Of a stretch of DNA of 64,000 nt, positions 18,072-26,261 are shown piece after piece. The notes under the pieces were generated by a model. That model was not told where the DNA came from and made no database searches. It saw only the letters and a program-made list of their open reading frames with translations. The position numbers and the translations under genes are program-made. The stretch is from assembly GCA_946537885.1 (NCBI GenBank), contig CAMNGC010000009.1:21843-85842 (forward strand). Direction: 5' to 3'. The DNA comes from an uncultured Clostridia bacterium (GTDB lineage: Bacteria; Bacillota; Clostridia; Saccharofermentanales; Saccharofermentanaceae). Position 1 is the stretch's first letter; every line of letters begins with the position of its first letter.

Positions 18072-19460
18072 ATGGAAGAGATTTACGAGTCGGAGAGCTT
18101 TAATCTTCGATACGACAAAAAGTATAATTCGGTGATCCTGACCTGGAAGAGTTGCAAGAACAGCGAGCAGTTCAGGACTCCTGTAATGCATGCTGCCGAT
18201 ATAGTCAGGAAGCATAATGATGCTATCCTTATTGTTGACAGAACCGTTGCGCCGGAGCTATCGGATATTGATCGTAAATGGCTTAAGAAAAATGTGATCC
18301 CCGGGCTTAAACGTGCCGGACTTAAGAGGATTATATTTGTTTCACCTCTCTACGGCACCGAGACGGATAAGGACGGGGATGAAGAGAAGAAAAAGCATAG
18401 TGTTTATGATGCTTACCCCGAGGCGCTTTTCGCCTATGATTTCAGGGTGGACAGGTATAGCACTGTAAAAGATCTTTTCGATGTGCTGGATCGGGATGTG
18501 AAGAATGAGGCGTCTGAAGCGGTTACGAAGATGACCAGGAAGCAGGCTCTTGAGTATATGGGGCTTAGTGAGACAGCCAACGATTTTGCCATAGATGAGA
18601 AATATTGGCAGTTGTCCAAGCGTTACAGGAGCGAAGAAGGCGATAATGGTCAGAAGCTGGCTGATCTGACTGCGGCTTATGATATTGCGACCGGAAGGCG
18701 CGATACGAGGCAAGAAGCGATCCAAGTGCGCGAGAGGAGCAAGAAGTTCTTGGGGAAGACAGCGGATGAGTGGAAGAATCATTTCGCTTATTCATGGTAC
18801 AAGTATGTCCTTGCCATTATTCTGATTATCGCGGGCAGTAATCTGATCTATAATATGTTCTTTAAGCCCAGATATGATTGTGGAATCGTCTCTATAGGAC
18901 ACTTTGATATTACGGATGATTCGTATTTTGAGACTATACTGACAGACAAGATGGACTTTGATAATCCCTATATCACCTATGTAAATGTGGTGGTGCCCAA
19001 TGATGAGGGGGAGACGGGTTCGGCCTATGAGGACCAGAATGCGACCACGGCGCTCTTGTCGCGCCCTAATGTTATTGTGACGGATGCCAAGACTGCGCCC
19101 TATTATTATGAGCAGCTGATGGATTTAAGTGATGTCTATACAAGACTTGCGACTATCCTGCCGGCCGGCAAGCTAGAGAAGATCACGCCTGTCTATTGCA
19201 GTGAGAGTCAGTATCACAGATTGAGTGATTCCTATGTCAGCGGTCTGTACATCGGCGAGGGCGGTGATGCAACTGAATCGACCTACAGTACCAAAAGAGA
19301 GATGATCGGGCTTATGATCGAAGACGCTGACATTATCGAGCAGATGGGGTTCGAGACACTTTGGGATGAAGAACCGAATCTTGTTTTCGGGATATATTAT
19401 GACAGCAGGGACTTCAGTGAATCGGTTGATATCCTGATAGAGATCCTTAATACCATCTGA
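18072..19460 (+). CDS. Membrane protein fusing a SpoIIAA-like domain, a J-like domain and a binding-protein-like ectodomain
   Basis: Start set at ATG 18072, with GAGG 5 nt upstream; the track's TTG at 18048 lacks a ribosome site. 462 residues. Residues 1-105 resemble SpoIIAA-like/STAS domains (FNLRYDKKYNSVILTWK, ILIVDRT, GLKRIIFVSP). Residues about 155-220 have the spacing of a DnaJ J-domain (QALEYMGLSETANDFAIDEKY...KLADLTAAYDIATG) but HPD is replaced by YRSEEG, so it should not activate Hsp70 normally. One membrane helix follows at about 245-268. The external remainder contains DCGIVSIGHFDI and NVIVTDAKTAPYYYEQLMDLSDVY, reminiscent of type 2 solute-binding folds. It ends adjacent to the convergent pseudouridine synthase gene. 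Function unknown. Confidence 0.65.
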   Translation: MEEIYESESFNLRYDKKYNSVILTWKSCKNSEQFRTPVMHAADIVRKHNDAILIVDRTVAPELSDIDRKWLKKNVIPGLKRAGLKRIIFVSPLYGTETDKDGDEEKKKHSVYDAYPEALFAYDFRVDRYSTVKDLFDVLDRDVKNEASEAVTKMTRKQALEYMGLSETANDFAIDEKYWQLSKRYRSEEGDNGQKLADLTAAYDIATGRRDTRQEAIQVRERSKKFLGKTADEWKNHFAYSWYKYVLAIILIIAGSNLIYNMFFKPRYDCGIVSIGHFDITDDSYFETILTDKMDFDNPYITYVNVVVPNDEGETGSAYEDQNATTALLSRPNVIVTDAKTAPYYYEQLMDLSDVYTRLATILPAGKLEKITPVYCSESQYHRLSDSYVSGLYIGEGGDATESTYSTKREMIGLMIEDADIIEQMGFETLWDEEPNLVFGIYYDSRDFSESVDILIEILNTI

Positions 19461-20183
19461 TCAGACAAGGCCGGTTGCCCGACGCAGAGCAGCGATCTGA
19501 TCCTTGTCCAATTCCATAAGTCTGCCGCTCTTGCCGTCATCAAGCGTGATCGGCCCCAGACTGATCCTTCTGAGTTTTTTTACCTGTAGTCCGAAATGGG
19601 AGATTATCCTTCTTATCTCGTGGGTCTTGCCCTCCGTGAGAGTTATGGTGCAGACATTCTCGCTGATATTATTAAGGATCGCGGGCCTGAGTTTTGTTTC
19701 TTCCTCTTTATCCGTAAGAGTGAGACCTTTTGACAGTTCCTCGGCCTCTGCCGGCCCGAGTTGACCCTTGCCTTCATATTCGATCAGATAAGTCTTAGGA
19801 ATAGCATACTTAGGCGATGTCAATCTGTGGGACATCTCACCGTCGTTGGTTATCAGGAGCAGGCCGGTCGTGTGATAGTCCAGCCGTCCTACGGGGCTGA
19901 GCTTCAAGCCTTTCAGCTCTTGGGGGATGTAATCGGCAACTGTCGGCAGCCTTTTATCCTCCATGGCCGTCAGAACTCCGTCCGGTTTATCGAAAATATA
20001 GTAAAGATATCTCTTGCCCTCTGTCTGTGCGCCATCTACCGCGACGCTGTCACTGTCCTTTACATGCATACCGGGATCACGGCAGATCATGCCGTTCACA
20101 CTGACACGTCCCTTGTGGATCATGTCCTTGATCATATTCCTGCTGCCAAAGCCGGAATTTGCTAACATTCTGTCTATACGCAT
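19461..20183 (-). CDS. RsuA/RluB-family 16S/23S rRNA pseudouridine synthase
   Basis: 240 residues. An N-terminal S4 RNA-binding domain (MRIDRMLANSGFGSRNMIKDMIHKGRVSVNG) is followed by the RsuA-type catalytic domain. Motif GRLDYHTTGLLLITNDG contains the catalytic Asp and LTEGKTHEIRRI the conserved Arg region. It isomerises a uridine in ribosomal RNA. RsuA (16S position 516) fits the length, but RluB/RluF cannot be excluded. Its stop codon directly abuts that of the convergent upstream gene. An extended -10 lies 6 nt from the ATG with no ribosome site, so the mRNA is probably leaderless. Confidence 0.9.
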   Translation of the reverse strand: MRIDRMLANSGFGSRNMIKDMIHKGRVSVNGMICRDPGMHVKDSDSVAVDGAQTEGKRYLYYIFDKPDGVLTAMEDKRLPTVADYIPQELKGLKLSPVGRLDYHTTGLLLITNDGEMSHRLTSPKYAIPKTYLIEYEGKGQLGPAEAEELSKGLTLTDKEEETKLRPAILNNISENVCTITLTEGKTHEIRRIISHFGLQVKKLRRISLGPITLDDGKSGRLMELDKDQIAALRRATGLV

Positions 20184-20189
20184 GATCAG

Positions 20190-20198
20190 ATTATAACA
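20190..20198 (-). promoter_or_regulatory. Extended -10 promoter of the pseudouridine synthase gene
   Basis: TGTTATAAT on the minus strand ends 6 nt before the ATG at 20183, predicting a leaderless mRNA. A plus-strand TATAAT (20206-20211) for the Smr-like gene lies 10 bp away, so two divergent promoters are packed together. Confidence 0.5.
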
Positions 20199-20236
20199 GA
20201 TAGTGTATAATCCTTTTATATCGAAAAGGGGACTTT

Positions 20237-20575
20237 ATGTATATCATCAATCTCGAGAGCGGACTTCCGGATACGGCCACAGCAATGAGCAGACTCAATA
20301 ATGCTCTATATGCGGCCCGAGCCTCCGGATCCAAATATGCCAAGATAATCCACGGCTACGGATCCAGCGGCAAGGGAGGCGCTATTAAGGCTGCCTGCCA
20401 GCGTGAGTTGAGAGTATATAAGAATAGACGGGTGATAAAGGATTACTGCTCCGGCGATAAGTTCGGCCCCTTCTCGGAAGAGGGAAGAAAGATGGCGGCC
20501 TCAGATCCTTCCGTAAAAAATGATCGTGATTGGGCCAGAAATAACGATGGTGTCACAGTTGTATCTTTCAGGTAA
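20237..20575 (+). CDS. Small Smr-like domain protein
   Basis: 112 residues. YIINLESGLPDTATAMSRLNNALYAARASG followed by KIIHGYGSSGKGGAIKAA matches the Smr (small MutS-related) fold, in which the HGxGSG loop is the conserved nucleic-acid or nuclease site. The family's usual N-terminal LDLHG motif is changed to NLESG. The remaining about 45 residues are unlike known domains. The ribosome site AAGGGGA lies 4-6 nt before ATG. It is followed after 11 nt by the uracil-DNA glycosylase gene, suggesting an operon with a nucleic-acid repair theme. An active nuclease is not assured. Confidence 0.7.
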   Translation: MYIINLESGLPDTATAMSRLNNALYAARASGSKYAKIIHGYGSSGKGGAIKAACQRELRVYKNRRVIKDYCSGDKFGPFSEEGRKMAASDPSVKNDRDWARNNDGVTVVSFR

Positions 20576-20586
20576 TAGGGAAGCAT

Positions 20587-21189
20587 ATGGAGAAAGCTGA
20601 GTTTGAAGCCAGATGGAACAGATTCGAGGATAACTGCAGGCAGTGTCATGCCTGCGGGCTTCGAGACGGAGCGACCAATGTGGTTATCTACCGAGGAAGC
20701 AAAAATGCTCCTTTGATGATCATCGGAGAAGCTCCCGGCGGAGATGAGGATGTCAAAGGTCTCCCTTTCGTCGGAAAATCCGGCATGTTACTTCAAAATC
20801 TTTTGGATCTTTATGATATAGATGAATCGTTATATCACATTTGTAATATCGTCAAATGCCGTCCTCCGGAGAACCGCCGTCCCGAGAGGGAGGAGATTGC
20901 CGCCTGTAAACGTCACCTTGCTGAACAGTTCAGGCTGGTTCGGCCGCAGGTTATACTACTGTGCGGCTCAACGGCATATGAGGCATTCTACGGTCAGAAG
21001 CCGACCATGCGGGATGTGCGCGGCCGTTGGGATAGCAGGAACGGATATCAGATAATGACCAGCTATCATCCTGCCTATGCTCTGCGTAATGAAGAGATGA
21101 AGATCCCCTTTTACGAAGACATCGGCAAGGTGAGAAACAAGCTGGAGGAGTTGGGCTTGGCGGCGCCTCTTGCGCCTCTGTCGAATTGA
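20587..21189 (+). CDS. Type-4 (Fe-S) uracil-DNA glycosylase
   Basis: 200 residues. Motif A GEAPGGDEDVKGLPFVGKSG and motif B with SYHPAY define the UDGa/type-4 family. Cysteines in CRQCHACGL, ICNIVKCRPP and AACKRHL match the [4Fe-4S] ligands. The enzyme removes uracil from DNA in the cytoplasm as the first step of base-excision repair. It is preceded within 11 nt by the Smr-like gene and followed by the tRNA-Gln promoter. Length and motifs are fully normal for the family. Confidence 0.92.
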   Translation: MEKAEFEARWNRFEDNCRQCHACGLRDGATNVVIYRGSKNAPLMIIGEAPGGDEDVKGLPFVGKSGMLLQNLLDLYDIDESLYHICNIVKCRPPENRRPEREEIAACKRHLAEQFRLVRPQVILLCGSTAYEAFYGQKPTMRDVRGRWDSRNGYQIMTSYHPAYALRNEEMKIPFYEDIGKVRNKLEELGLAAPLAPLSN

Positions 21190-21210
21190 CGCGAATTTTG
21201 ATTTCGGGTA

Positions 21211-21239
21211 TTGATTTAAGCTTTTTGATTTGCTATACT
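21211..21239 (+). promoter_or_regulatory. Sigma-A promoter of tRNA-Gln
   Basis: TTGATT, a 17-nt spacer, then TATACT. The predicted start is about 20 nt before the tRNA 5' end. Confidence 0.75.
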
Positions 21240-21263
21240 CTTTGTCGTTGATTGATTCAACAC

Positions 21264-21337
21264 TGCCGAATTGTGTAAGGGTAGCACTCCGGTTTCTGGC
21301 ACCGTCTGTCTGGGTTCGAATCCTAGTTCGGCAGCCA
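21264..21337 (+). tRNA. tRNA-Gln (anticodon CUG)
   Basis: A 74-nt cloverleaf with encoded CCA. Acceptor stem TGCCGAA/TTCGGCA has the U1-A72 pair typical of tRNA-Gln. The D-stem is GTGT/GCAC. The T-arm CTGGG-TTCGAAT-CCTAG is intact. The anticodon loop TTCTGGC reads CAG codons. The first anticodon-stem pair (27-43) is a C-U mismatch. A terminator follows 7 nt later, so the gene is transcribed alone. Confidence 0.92.
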
Positions 21338-21344
21338 AGATGAT

Positions 21345-21375
21345 AAAGGTCCGTTAGTCGGGCCTTTATTTTTTT
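21345..21375 (+). terminator. Rho-independent terminator after tRNA-Gln
   Basis: AAAGGTCC and GGGCCTTT (8 bp, one G-U) around a 7-nt loop, followed by ATTTTTTT. Confidence 0.92.
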
Positions 21376-21506
21376 GCCTTGTCGTGAAGGCCCCGGGAGT
21401 AAGCCTGACAGCTATAAATCGACACTTTTCGATCAAGTTGTTGTTCAGCTGATGCGCCGAAGAAATTACAATCGTCTTAAGAACAGAAAAAGACGGAGGT
21501 GGATCT

Positions 21507-22520
21507 ATGTCACACAATAAGATCTATTTGGTTACAGGCGCAGCGGGCTTTCTCGGAAGCACGGTAGTCAGACAGCTTTTGGACAGAGGCGAGAAAGTAA
21601 GAGCATATGTACTGCCCGGCGACAGATCGGCAGAATACCTGCCCGAAGACGTGGAGATCGTTTACGGTGATCTTCTGGACAAGGAAGCTTTAGAGAGGTT
21701 TTTCGATACAGAGGAAAAGGATGCCGTAGTCCTCCACATTGCAAGTATTGTAACGGTCAATCCCGAGTATAACCAGAAAGTTATGGATGTAAATGTAAAG
21801 GGCACCGAGAATATCATCGAAAAGTGTCTGGAACACAAGGTCAGCAGGCTCGTATATTGTTCGTCGACAGGCGCCATCCCCGAGGAGAATAAGGGCGCCA
21901 TAAGGGAGTGCGACGGAATGATCCCTTTGGATCCTGATCGGATCAAAGGCTGTTATTCTTTGTCCAAAGCTCTCGCCACCAATCTTGTGCTCAAGGCTTC
22001 AGAGGAAGGACTTGACGCCTGTGTCGTACATCCTTCCGGAATAATGGGACCCGAAGATTATGCAATGGGGGAGACGACGAAGACTCTGGTCGAGATCATC
22101 AAGGGTCAGATGCCGGCAGGTATCAGCGGAAGCTTTAATCTTTGTGATGTCAGAGATCTGGCGGCGGGGATAATCGCAGCCTCGGAAGAGGGAAGATGCG
22201 GCCAGTGCTATATTCTGGGAAATGATCCGGTTAGCTTTAAGGACTTCAGCAGGCTTGTAGCAGAGGAGAGCGGCTGTAAGCAGATGAAAGTTTTCATTCC
22301 GATATCTCTTGCCAATCTCATTGCCAAGACCTTGGAGAAGAAAGCGAAGCGGAAGGGGCAAAAGCCTCTGATGACAACATTTTCGGTGTATAATCTTGCC
22401 AGAAACAATAATTTCGATTCAGCTAAGGCAAGGGCAGAATTAGGCTATGTTACCCGTTCCTACCGTGAGACCATCAGAGACGAGATAAAATGGCTTAAAG
22501 ACAACGGAAAGATAGCATGA
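21507..22520 (+). CDS. NAD-dependent epimerase/dehydratase (extended SDR)
   Basis: 337 residues. The N-terminal nucleotide-binding motif is VTGAAGFLGS. The catalytic YSLSK (YxxxK) lies near residue 150, with the upstream Ser/Thr in YCSSTGAIP. This places it in the extended short-chain dehydrogenase superfamily, near dihydroflavonol-4-reductase-like and nucleoside-sugar epimerases; the substrate cannot be named. The ribosome site ACGGAGGTGG precedes the ATG. It is the first of three closely spaced genes (small membrane protein, then TetR regulator), which may be an autoregulated operon. Confidence 0.88.
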   Translation: MSHNKIYLVTGAAGFLGSTVVRQLLDRGEKVRAYVLPGDRSAEYLPEDVEIVYGDLLDKEALERFFDTEEKDAVVLHIASIVTVNPEYNQKVMDVNVKGTENIIEKCLEHKVSRLVYCSSTGAIPEENKGAIRECDGMIPLDPDRIKGCYSLSKALATNLVLKASEEGLDACVVHPSGIMGPEDYAMGETTKTLVEIIKGQMPAGISGSFNLCDVRDLAAGIIAASEEGRCGQCYILGNDPVSFKDFSRLVAEESGCKQMKVFIPISLANLIAKTLEKKAKRKGQKPLMTTFSVYNLARNNNFDSAKARAELGYVTRSYRETIRDEIKWLKDNGKIA

Positions 22521-22532
22521 CAGGGGGACATT

Positions 22533-22892
22533 ATGAATAATCTTGATAAAGTATATGCAGAAAGTATTGCAAAGGAGTATATGCCCAAGCCTACAAGCAA
22601 GGTAAGGCAGCTTAAGAAGCTTGATAATAAGGCCAGAAAGCCGGCTTTTATTGCGGCGATTACCGCAGGTATCATAGGGATCTTGATATTCGGCACGGGA
22701 TTGAGCTTTGGCCTCGGGGCATTAGGATCGGGAACATCAGCTATGGTGATCGCTATTGTACTGGGGCTGATCGGCGCGGCAATCTGTATCGTAAACTACC
22801 CGATCTATAAGAAGATGCTCAAGAAGGGCAAGGAGAAATATGCTTACGAGATCCTTGAACTTGCCAGGGAGATAACGGAAGGCAATGAATAA
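22533..22892 (+). CDS. Small two-helix membrane protein of unknown function
   Basis: 119 residues. A basic N-terminal 45 residues (KVRQLKKLDNKARKP) lead into two membrane helices (about 46-70 and 76-95) separated by a glycine-rich turn. A short charged tail follows. Clostridial homologues of this kind are sometimes labelled 'dihydropteridine reductase', which nothing in the sequence supports: it has no nucleotide-binding or catalytic motif. It overlaps the TetR gene by 8 nt, so the two are co-translated, and it may be a target or partner of that regulator. Confidence 0.7.
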   Translation: MNNLDKVYAESIAKEYMPKPTSKVRQLKKLDNKARKPAFIAAITAGIIGILIFGTGLSFGLGALGSGTSAMVIAIVLGLIGAAICIVNYPIYKKMLKKGKEKYAYEILELAREITEGNE

Positions 22893-23484
22893 GAACGAGA
22901 GCAAGTATTTCAATACCGCCAGGAAGATGCACGAAGCCTTGATCCGCCTGGTCGACAGGAAGGATTTTGAATTCATAAGCGTCAAGGAGATCTGCGTGGA
23001 GGCGGGCGTCAACCGCTCCACCTTCTATCTTCACTATGACAATCCCAATGATCTTCTGACTGAGACAATGGAAGAGGTCTATAAGGACTTTCTGGCGCGT
23101 TTTGAGGAAGCAGGGAAGGGCATATCTTCTCCGGATCTCGAATCGGCGGGACAGGCGGAGCTTTTTCTTATGACGCCTCAATATCTTGATCCTTATCTGG
23201 ATTTTGTAAAGAAGAATCGCAAGCTGTTCAAGATAATGAATCACAAGAGCGGCCTTGTTGGAACTGAGAAGACATATGCCAGGTGGTTTACCGAGATCTT
23301 CGCTCCGATATTGTCCAGATTCGGCGTGCCCGAGTTTGAACAGCCCTACATTATGACCTTCTATCTTAAAGGTTTGATAGGTGTAATAGAAGAATGGGTC
23401 GACCATGATTGTGATTTGTCAAATGCAGATGTTATGGAAATCCTAAAAAAGTGTATTATGACTCCTCCATCAATGAATGTATAA
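22885..23484 (+). CDS. TetR/AcrR-family transcriptional regulator
   Basis: 199 residues. The N-terminal helix-turn-helix (FEFISVKEICVEAGVNRSTFYLHYDNPNDLL) is canonical for TetR. The C-terminal ligand domain is of the TetR_C type common in Clostridia. It overlaps the preceding membrane-protein gene, implying it is made from the epimerase transcript and may repress it. The 3' end of the gene is part of a long terminator hairpin. The inducer is unknown. Confidence 0.9.
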   Translation: MNKNESKYFNTARKMHEALIRLVDRKDFEFISVKEICVEAGVNRSTFYLHYDNPNDLLTETMEEVYKDFLARFEEAGKGISSPDLESAGQAELFLMTPQYLDPYLDFVKKNRKLFKIMNHKSGLVGTEKTYARWFTEIFAPILSRFGVPEFEQPYIMTFYLKGLIGVIEEWVDHDCDLSNADVMEILKKCIMTPPSMNV

Positions 23485-23505
23485 TCATTGGTAGAGGAGT
23501 TTTTA
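23461..23505 (+). terminator. Terminator overlapping the TetR 3' end
   Basis: ACTCCTC..CAATGA pairs with TCATTG..GAGGAGT, giving a nearly continuous 16-bp stem with a small internal mismatch, followed by TTTTTATAT. The ascending arm is inside the coding sequence. Confidence 0.85.
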
Positions 23506-23559
23506 TATATCTATACCGGAGTCTGAAAGTAGGCAAAGTACTTTGGAAGGCTGAGTCTG

Positions 23560-24327
23560 ATGAAGATCATAAAGAATGATAACAAGTCTTATTATGAATT
23601 AGATTATCCGAAGACCGGGGCAGCATATATTGCGTGGGTCTGTCTTATAGGGATATCTTTAATGATCCTGCCGATAGTTTTATTTACTGTTGCTACTATT
23701 CTGATCAGAGTTAAGGATCATCACGACAGCCCCTTTGTTATCCTTGCTTTTTTGGTGCTCTCCGCCGCTTTCTTCTATTTGTGGTATGGCGTTATATTCA
23801 AGAAAGCCGCCGAGCATCGGATACTCGCGCCCAAACATAACGACAGATACCGTCTTAAGATTACGGATGCTCACCATTATATCAGGATAGAGCCTCTTAC
23901 TGATCACGCCTCGATTACAGATCTTTTCCATAAGGGGGCATTGTACTTTGTAAAGGGCGATGACGGTTTTATGGATTATTGCTATAACCTTTTTGCTGAT
24001 AAAGGACTTATACAAGAAGGTGACGAGTTGGTAATATATGAGATCTCCGGGGACAGCTTCCTTGAGACATTCAGCTATTATGACAAGATTTATTTTAAGT
24101 ATGATCGGATATATGTCCTGCCATACAGCGCTCTTGCCTGTGACAAAGAAAGCTTTATTAAGCTTAAGGCGGATCCGAAAATTTTTCAAAGGTGGATCAA
24201 TTTTTTTGACTACGGTGACCTTGTAATGGGCGCATATAGCGTTGTGGATTATGGCATCGTTTACAGATATAAGGATTATTGGAAACAGGGGGAAGATGAT
24301 GGAAACGATAATACTGGGAGAAGCTGA
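23560..24327 (+). CDS. Membrane protein of unknown function with two N-terminal helices
   Basis: 255 residues. Two membrane helices at about 25-50 and 57-77 are followed by a soluble cytoplasmic domain of about 170 residues containing YRLKITDAHHYIRIEPL and IYFKYDRIYVLPYSAL. Alternating hydrophobic strands suggest a PH- or YcxB-like beta fold, but this is only an impression. The next gene starts within its last 30 bases, so they are co-transcribed. No catalytic motif is visible. Confidence 0.6.
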   Translation: MKIIKNDNKSYYELDYPKTGAAYIAWVCLIGISLMILPIVLFTVATILIRVKDHHDSPFVILAFLVLSAAFFYLWYGVIFKKAAEHRILAPKHNDRYRLKITDAHHYIRIEPLTDHASITDLFHKGALYFVKGDDGFMDYCYNLFADKGLIQEGDELVIYEISGDSFLETFSYYDKIYFKYDRIYVLPYSALACDKESFIKLKADPKIFQRWINFFDYGDLVMGAYSVVDYGIVYRYKDYWKQGEDDGNDNTGRS

Positions 24328-24934
24328 GGCAAAGAAGGTCCTGATACAGGCGGTAGACGAACACGATCTTGCTGTCATCGAGAATGAATATAAGCTGATA
24401 ACAGAGCCTGTTAAAGAGGACATCTGTTTGATCGCCCTTAAGGTTGACGATTGGAACGATGACTTGTCGCCCTGGCAGTCGGAAGCTGTCTTCGGTCAAA
24501 AGTCCTTCGGCGGGAGGGCTTCTGATACTTTGGAGATCGTAAAGAGTCTTTGTGTGGATAAAGATCGAAAATATTATATCGGGGGATATTCTCTGGCAGG
24601 ATTATTCGCTTTATGGGCAGCATATCAAACGGAGCTGTTCGAAGCAGTGGCGGCAGCGTCTCCTTCAGTCTGGTTTCCGAGCTTTACGGATATGATGCGC
24701 GAGAAGACGATAGGTTGTGACTTTGTCTATTTGAGCCTCGGCGACAAGGAATACAAGGCAAGAAATCCCCTGATGGCAACTGTGGCGGATCGGATCATTG
24801 AGGCTAAGGATATCCTTGAGAGCAAGGGAGTTGCTTGCCGATTTGAATGGAATGAAGGCAATCACTTCAAGGATGCTGATATCAGAACGGCTAAAGCCTT
24901 CGCGGCAGCTCTTCAGTTTAAGACGGATACTTGA
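24299..24934 (+). CDS. Alpha/beta-hydrolase (putative esterase)
   Basis: Start set to ATG 24299, with AGGGGGA ending 5 nt upstream; the track's 24242 lies inside the previous gene. 211 residues. The nucleophile elbow is GGYSLAGLFALW (GYSLAG, Ser about residue 98). A downstream Asp in YLSLGDKEYKARN and His in WNEGNHFKDAD complete a plausible triad. The small size resembles esterases of the EntI/Fes or YbbA group, but the substrate is unknown. It overlaps the preceding gene by 29 nt. The truncated permease frame begins at its stop codon (TTGA). Confidence 0.75.
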   Translation: METIILGEAEAKKVLIQAVDEHDLAVIENEYKLITEPVKEDICLIALKVDDWNDDLSPWQSEAVFGQKSFGGRASDTLEIVKSLCVDKDRKYYIGGYSLAGLFALWAAYQTELFEAVAAASPSVWFPSFTDMMREKTIGCDFVYLSLGDKEYKARNPLMATVADRIIEAKDILESKGVACRFEWNEGNHFKDADIRTAKAFAAALQFKTDT

Positions 24935-26178
24935 TCTTCTTATCGCGTTTCATTTTGACTGTAAAGTCCTGTCTGGGCGCTGTTCTGATCCCTGCGCTTA
25001 CATATACGCTGGCCGTTTTTGTCACGGCTATGATCAATATGCGCGGCAGCGCTATCGAGATGATAAAGGGCCTGTCAGGGAAAAAGAACAAAATGCTCGG
25101 CTTAAGAAAATCCAAGCTTAACTTCAAGACCAAATACAAGATACGCGCCATGATCGGACATCTGCCCAGAACATTGCTCGTAATAGGCGGTATCGCTCTC
25201 GGAGGGATCCTGGTCGCTTTCTGTTTCTCCTGCACTGATTCTATCCAGCGATATGTTGACAGCAGCGTCGAGAACACAGGTGATTATGAGTATGAGTACT
25301 TCCTTAAGACTATGGAGAACGGCAAGGCCGAAAAGGGAAGTTCTGTTATCGCAGCCTCCTTTGAAGTCGAAAATAATCCGGACCTTGTTACGATGATGGG
25401 CGTTGATGATGACAGACTTCTTAATATCCGTGATGAAGAGGGCAACGACATAGATATCGAAGATGGCAGATTCTATATCTCCCAGATGAGTTCTTATGCC
25501 TACGGCCTTAAGAAAGGTGACAGCATCAAGCTCCTGAATATATCTGATCTTAAGGAGTATGAGATTGAGATAGCAGGCATTTTCGTAAACGGCTCTCAGT
25601 CGCTTATCGTATCTGACAGGGAGACTGTCAACTCGCTTCTCGGTCTGCCATCCGGCAGCTATAACGTAGTCATGAGTACAGACAAGATCGATTACAAGGA
25701 CTCCGAGCTCCTTCGGGAAGTTAGTAAACAATCTTTGGCTGATGCGCTCGATAAGACAATAAACAAGGGTATGCACGGCTTTCTGCTGCCCATTGCCATT
25801 ATAGCTATAGTTATCTCGGCTATAACCACATATCTGATGGTGAATATTCTGCTTAATGAGAGCACGACCGTGGTATCGATGTTGAAGGTACTGGGATACA
25901 GGGACAGGGAGATCAACCGCATTGTTATTAATATCTACCATGCGCTTGTTCCGTTCGGAATTGCACTCGGCATCGTGGCCGGACTGTGGCTTAACCGATT
26001 GAATTTTAACCAACAGGCGGCTAAATACAATTCTTATATCGAAGCTTGTGTGACCCCGAGGTCTGTTCTTATCTGTATTCTGGTCCCGCTTGTATCTTAT
26101 ATCCTGTCGATGATGCTCTTAGGACGCAAGATAAGAAATATCGAGATGGTCGAGAGTCTGAAGGATAACAGAGAGTAA
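24931..26178 (+). CDS. C-terminal half of a two-FtsX-domain ABC permease (apparently 5'-truncated)
   Basis: The frame opens only at 24922 and the first usable codon is TTG 24931, overlapping the esterase stop, with no ribosome site. The first about 35 residues match the last membrane helix of the first FtsX unit in large permeases, followed by the linker AIEMIKGLSGKKNKM and a complete second half: membrane helix (about 68-90), ectodomain, three C-terminal helices and the ending IEMVESLKDN. Intact relatives, such as the one at 36.4 kb, are about 780 residues with both halves and a neighbouring ATPase; neither is present here. I infer that a 5' deletion joined this remnant to the esterase gene. 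It may be non-functional. Confidence 0.6.
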   Translation: MIFLSRFILTVKSCLGAVLIPALTYTLAVFVTAMINMRGSAIEMIKGLSGKKNKMLGLRKSKLNFKTKYKIRAMIGHLPRTLLVIGGIALGGILVAFCFSCTDSIQRYVDSSVENTGDYEYEYFLKTMENGKAEKGSSVIAASFEVENNPDLVTMMGVDDDRLLNIRDEEGNDIDIEDGRFYISQMSSYAYGLKKGDSIKLLNISDLKEYEIEIAGIFVNGSQSLIVSDRETVNSLLGLPSGSYNVVMSTDKIDYKDSELLREVSKQSLADALDKTINKGMHGFLLPIAIIAIVISAITTYLMVNILLNESTTVVSMLKVLGYRDREINRIVINIYHALVPFGIALGIVAGLWLNRLNFNQQAAKYNSYIEACVTPRSVLICILVPLVSYILSMMLLGRKIRNIEMVESLKDNRE

Positions 26179-26261
26179 TGTGTTGGTGACTAACCGCTGT
26201 AGATCCAAAAAAATTGCTATAATAGTAATAATCGGATTGTACCTGATACGGAGGTGTTTCT

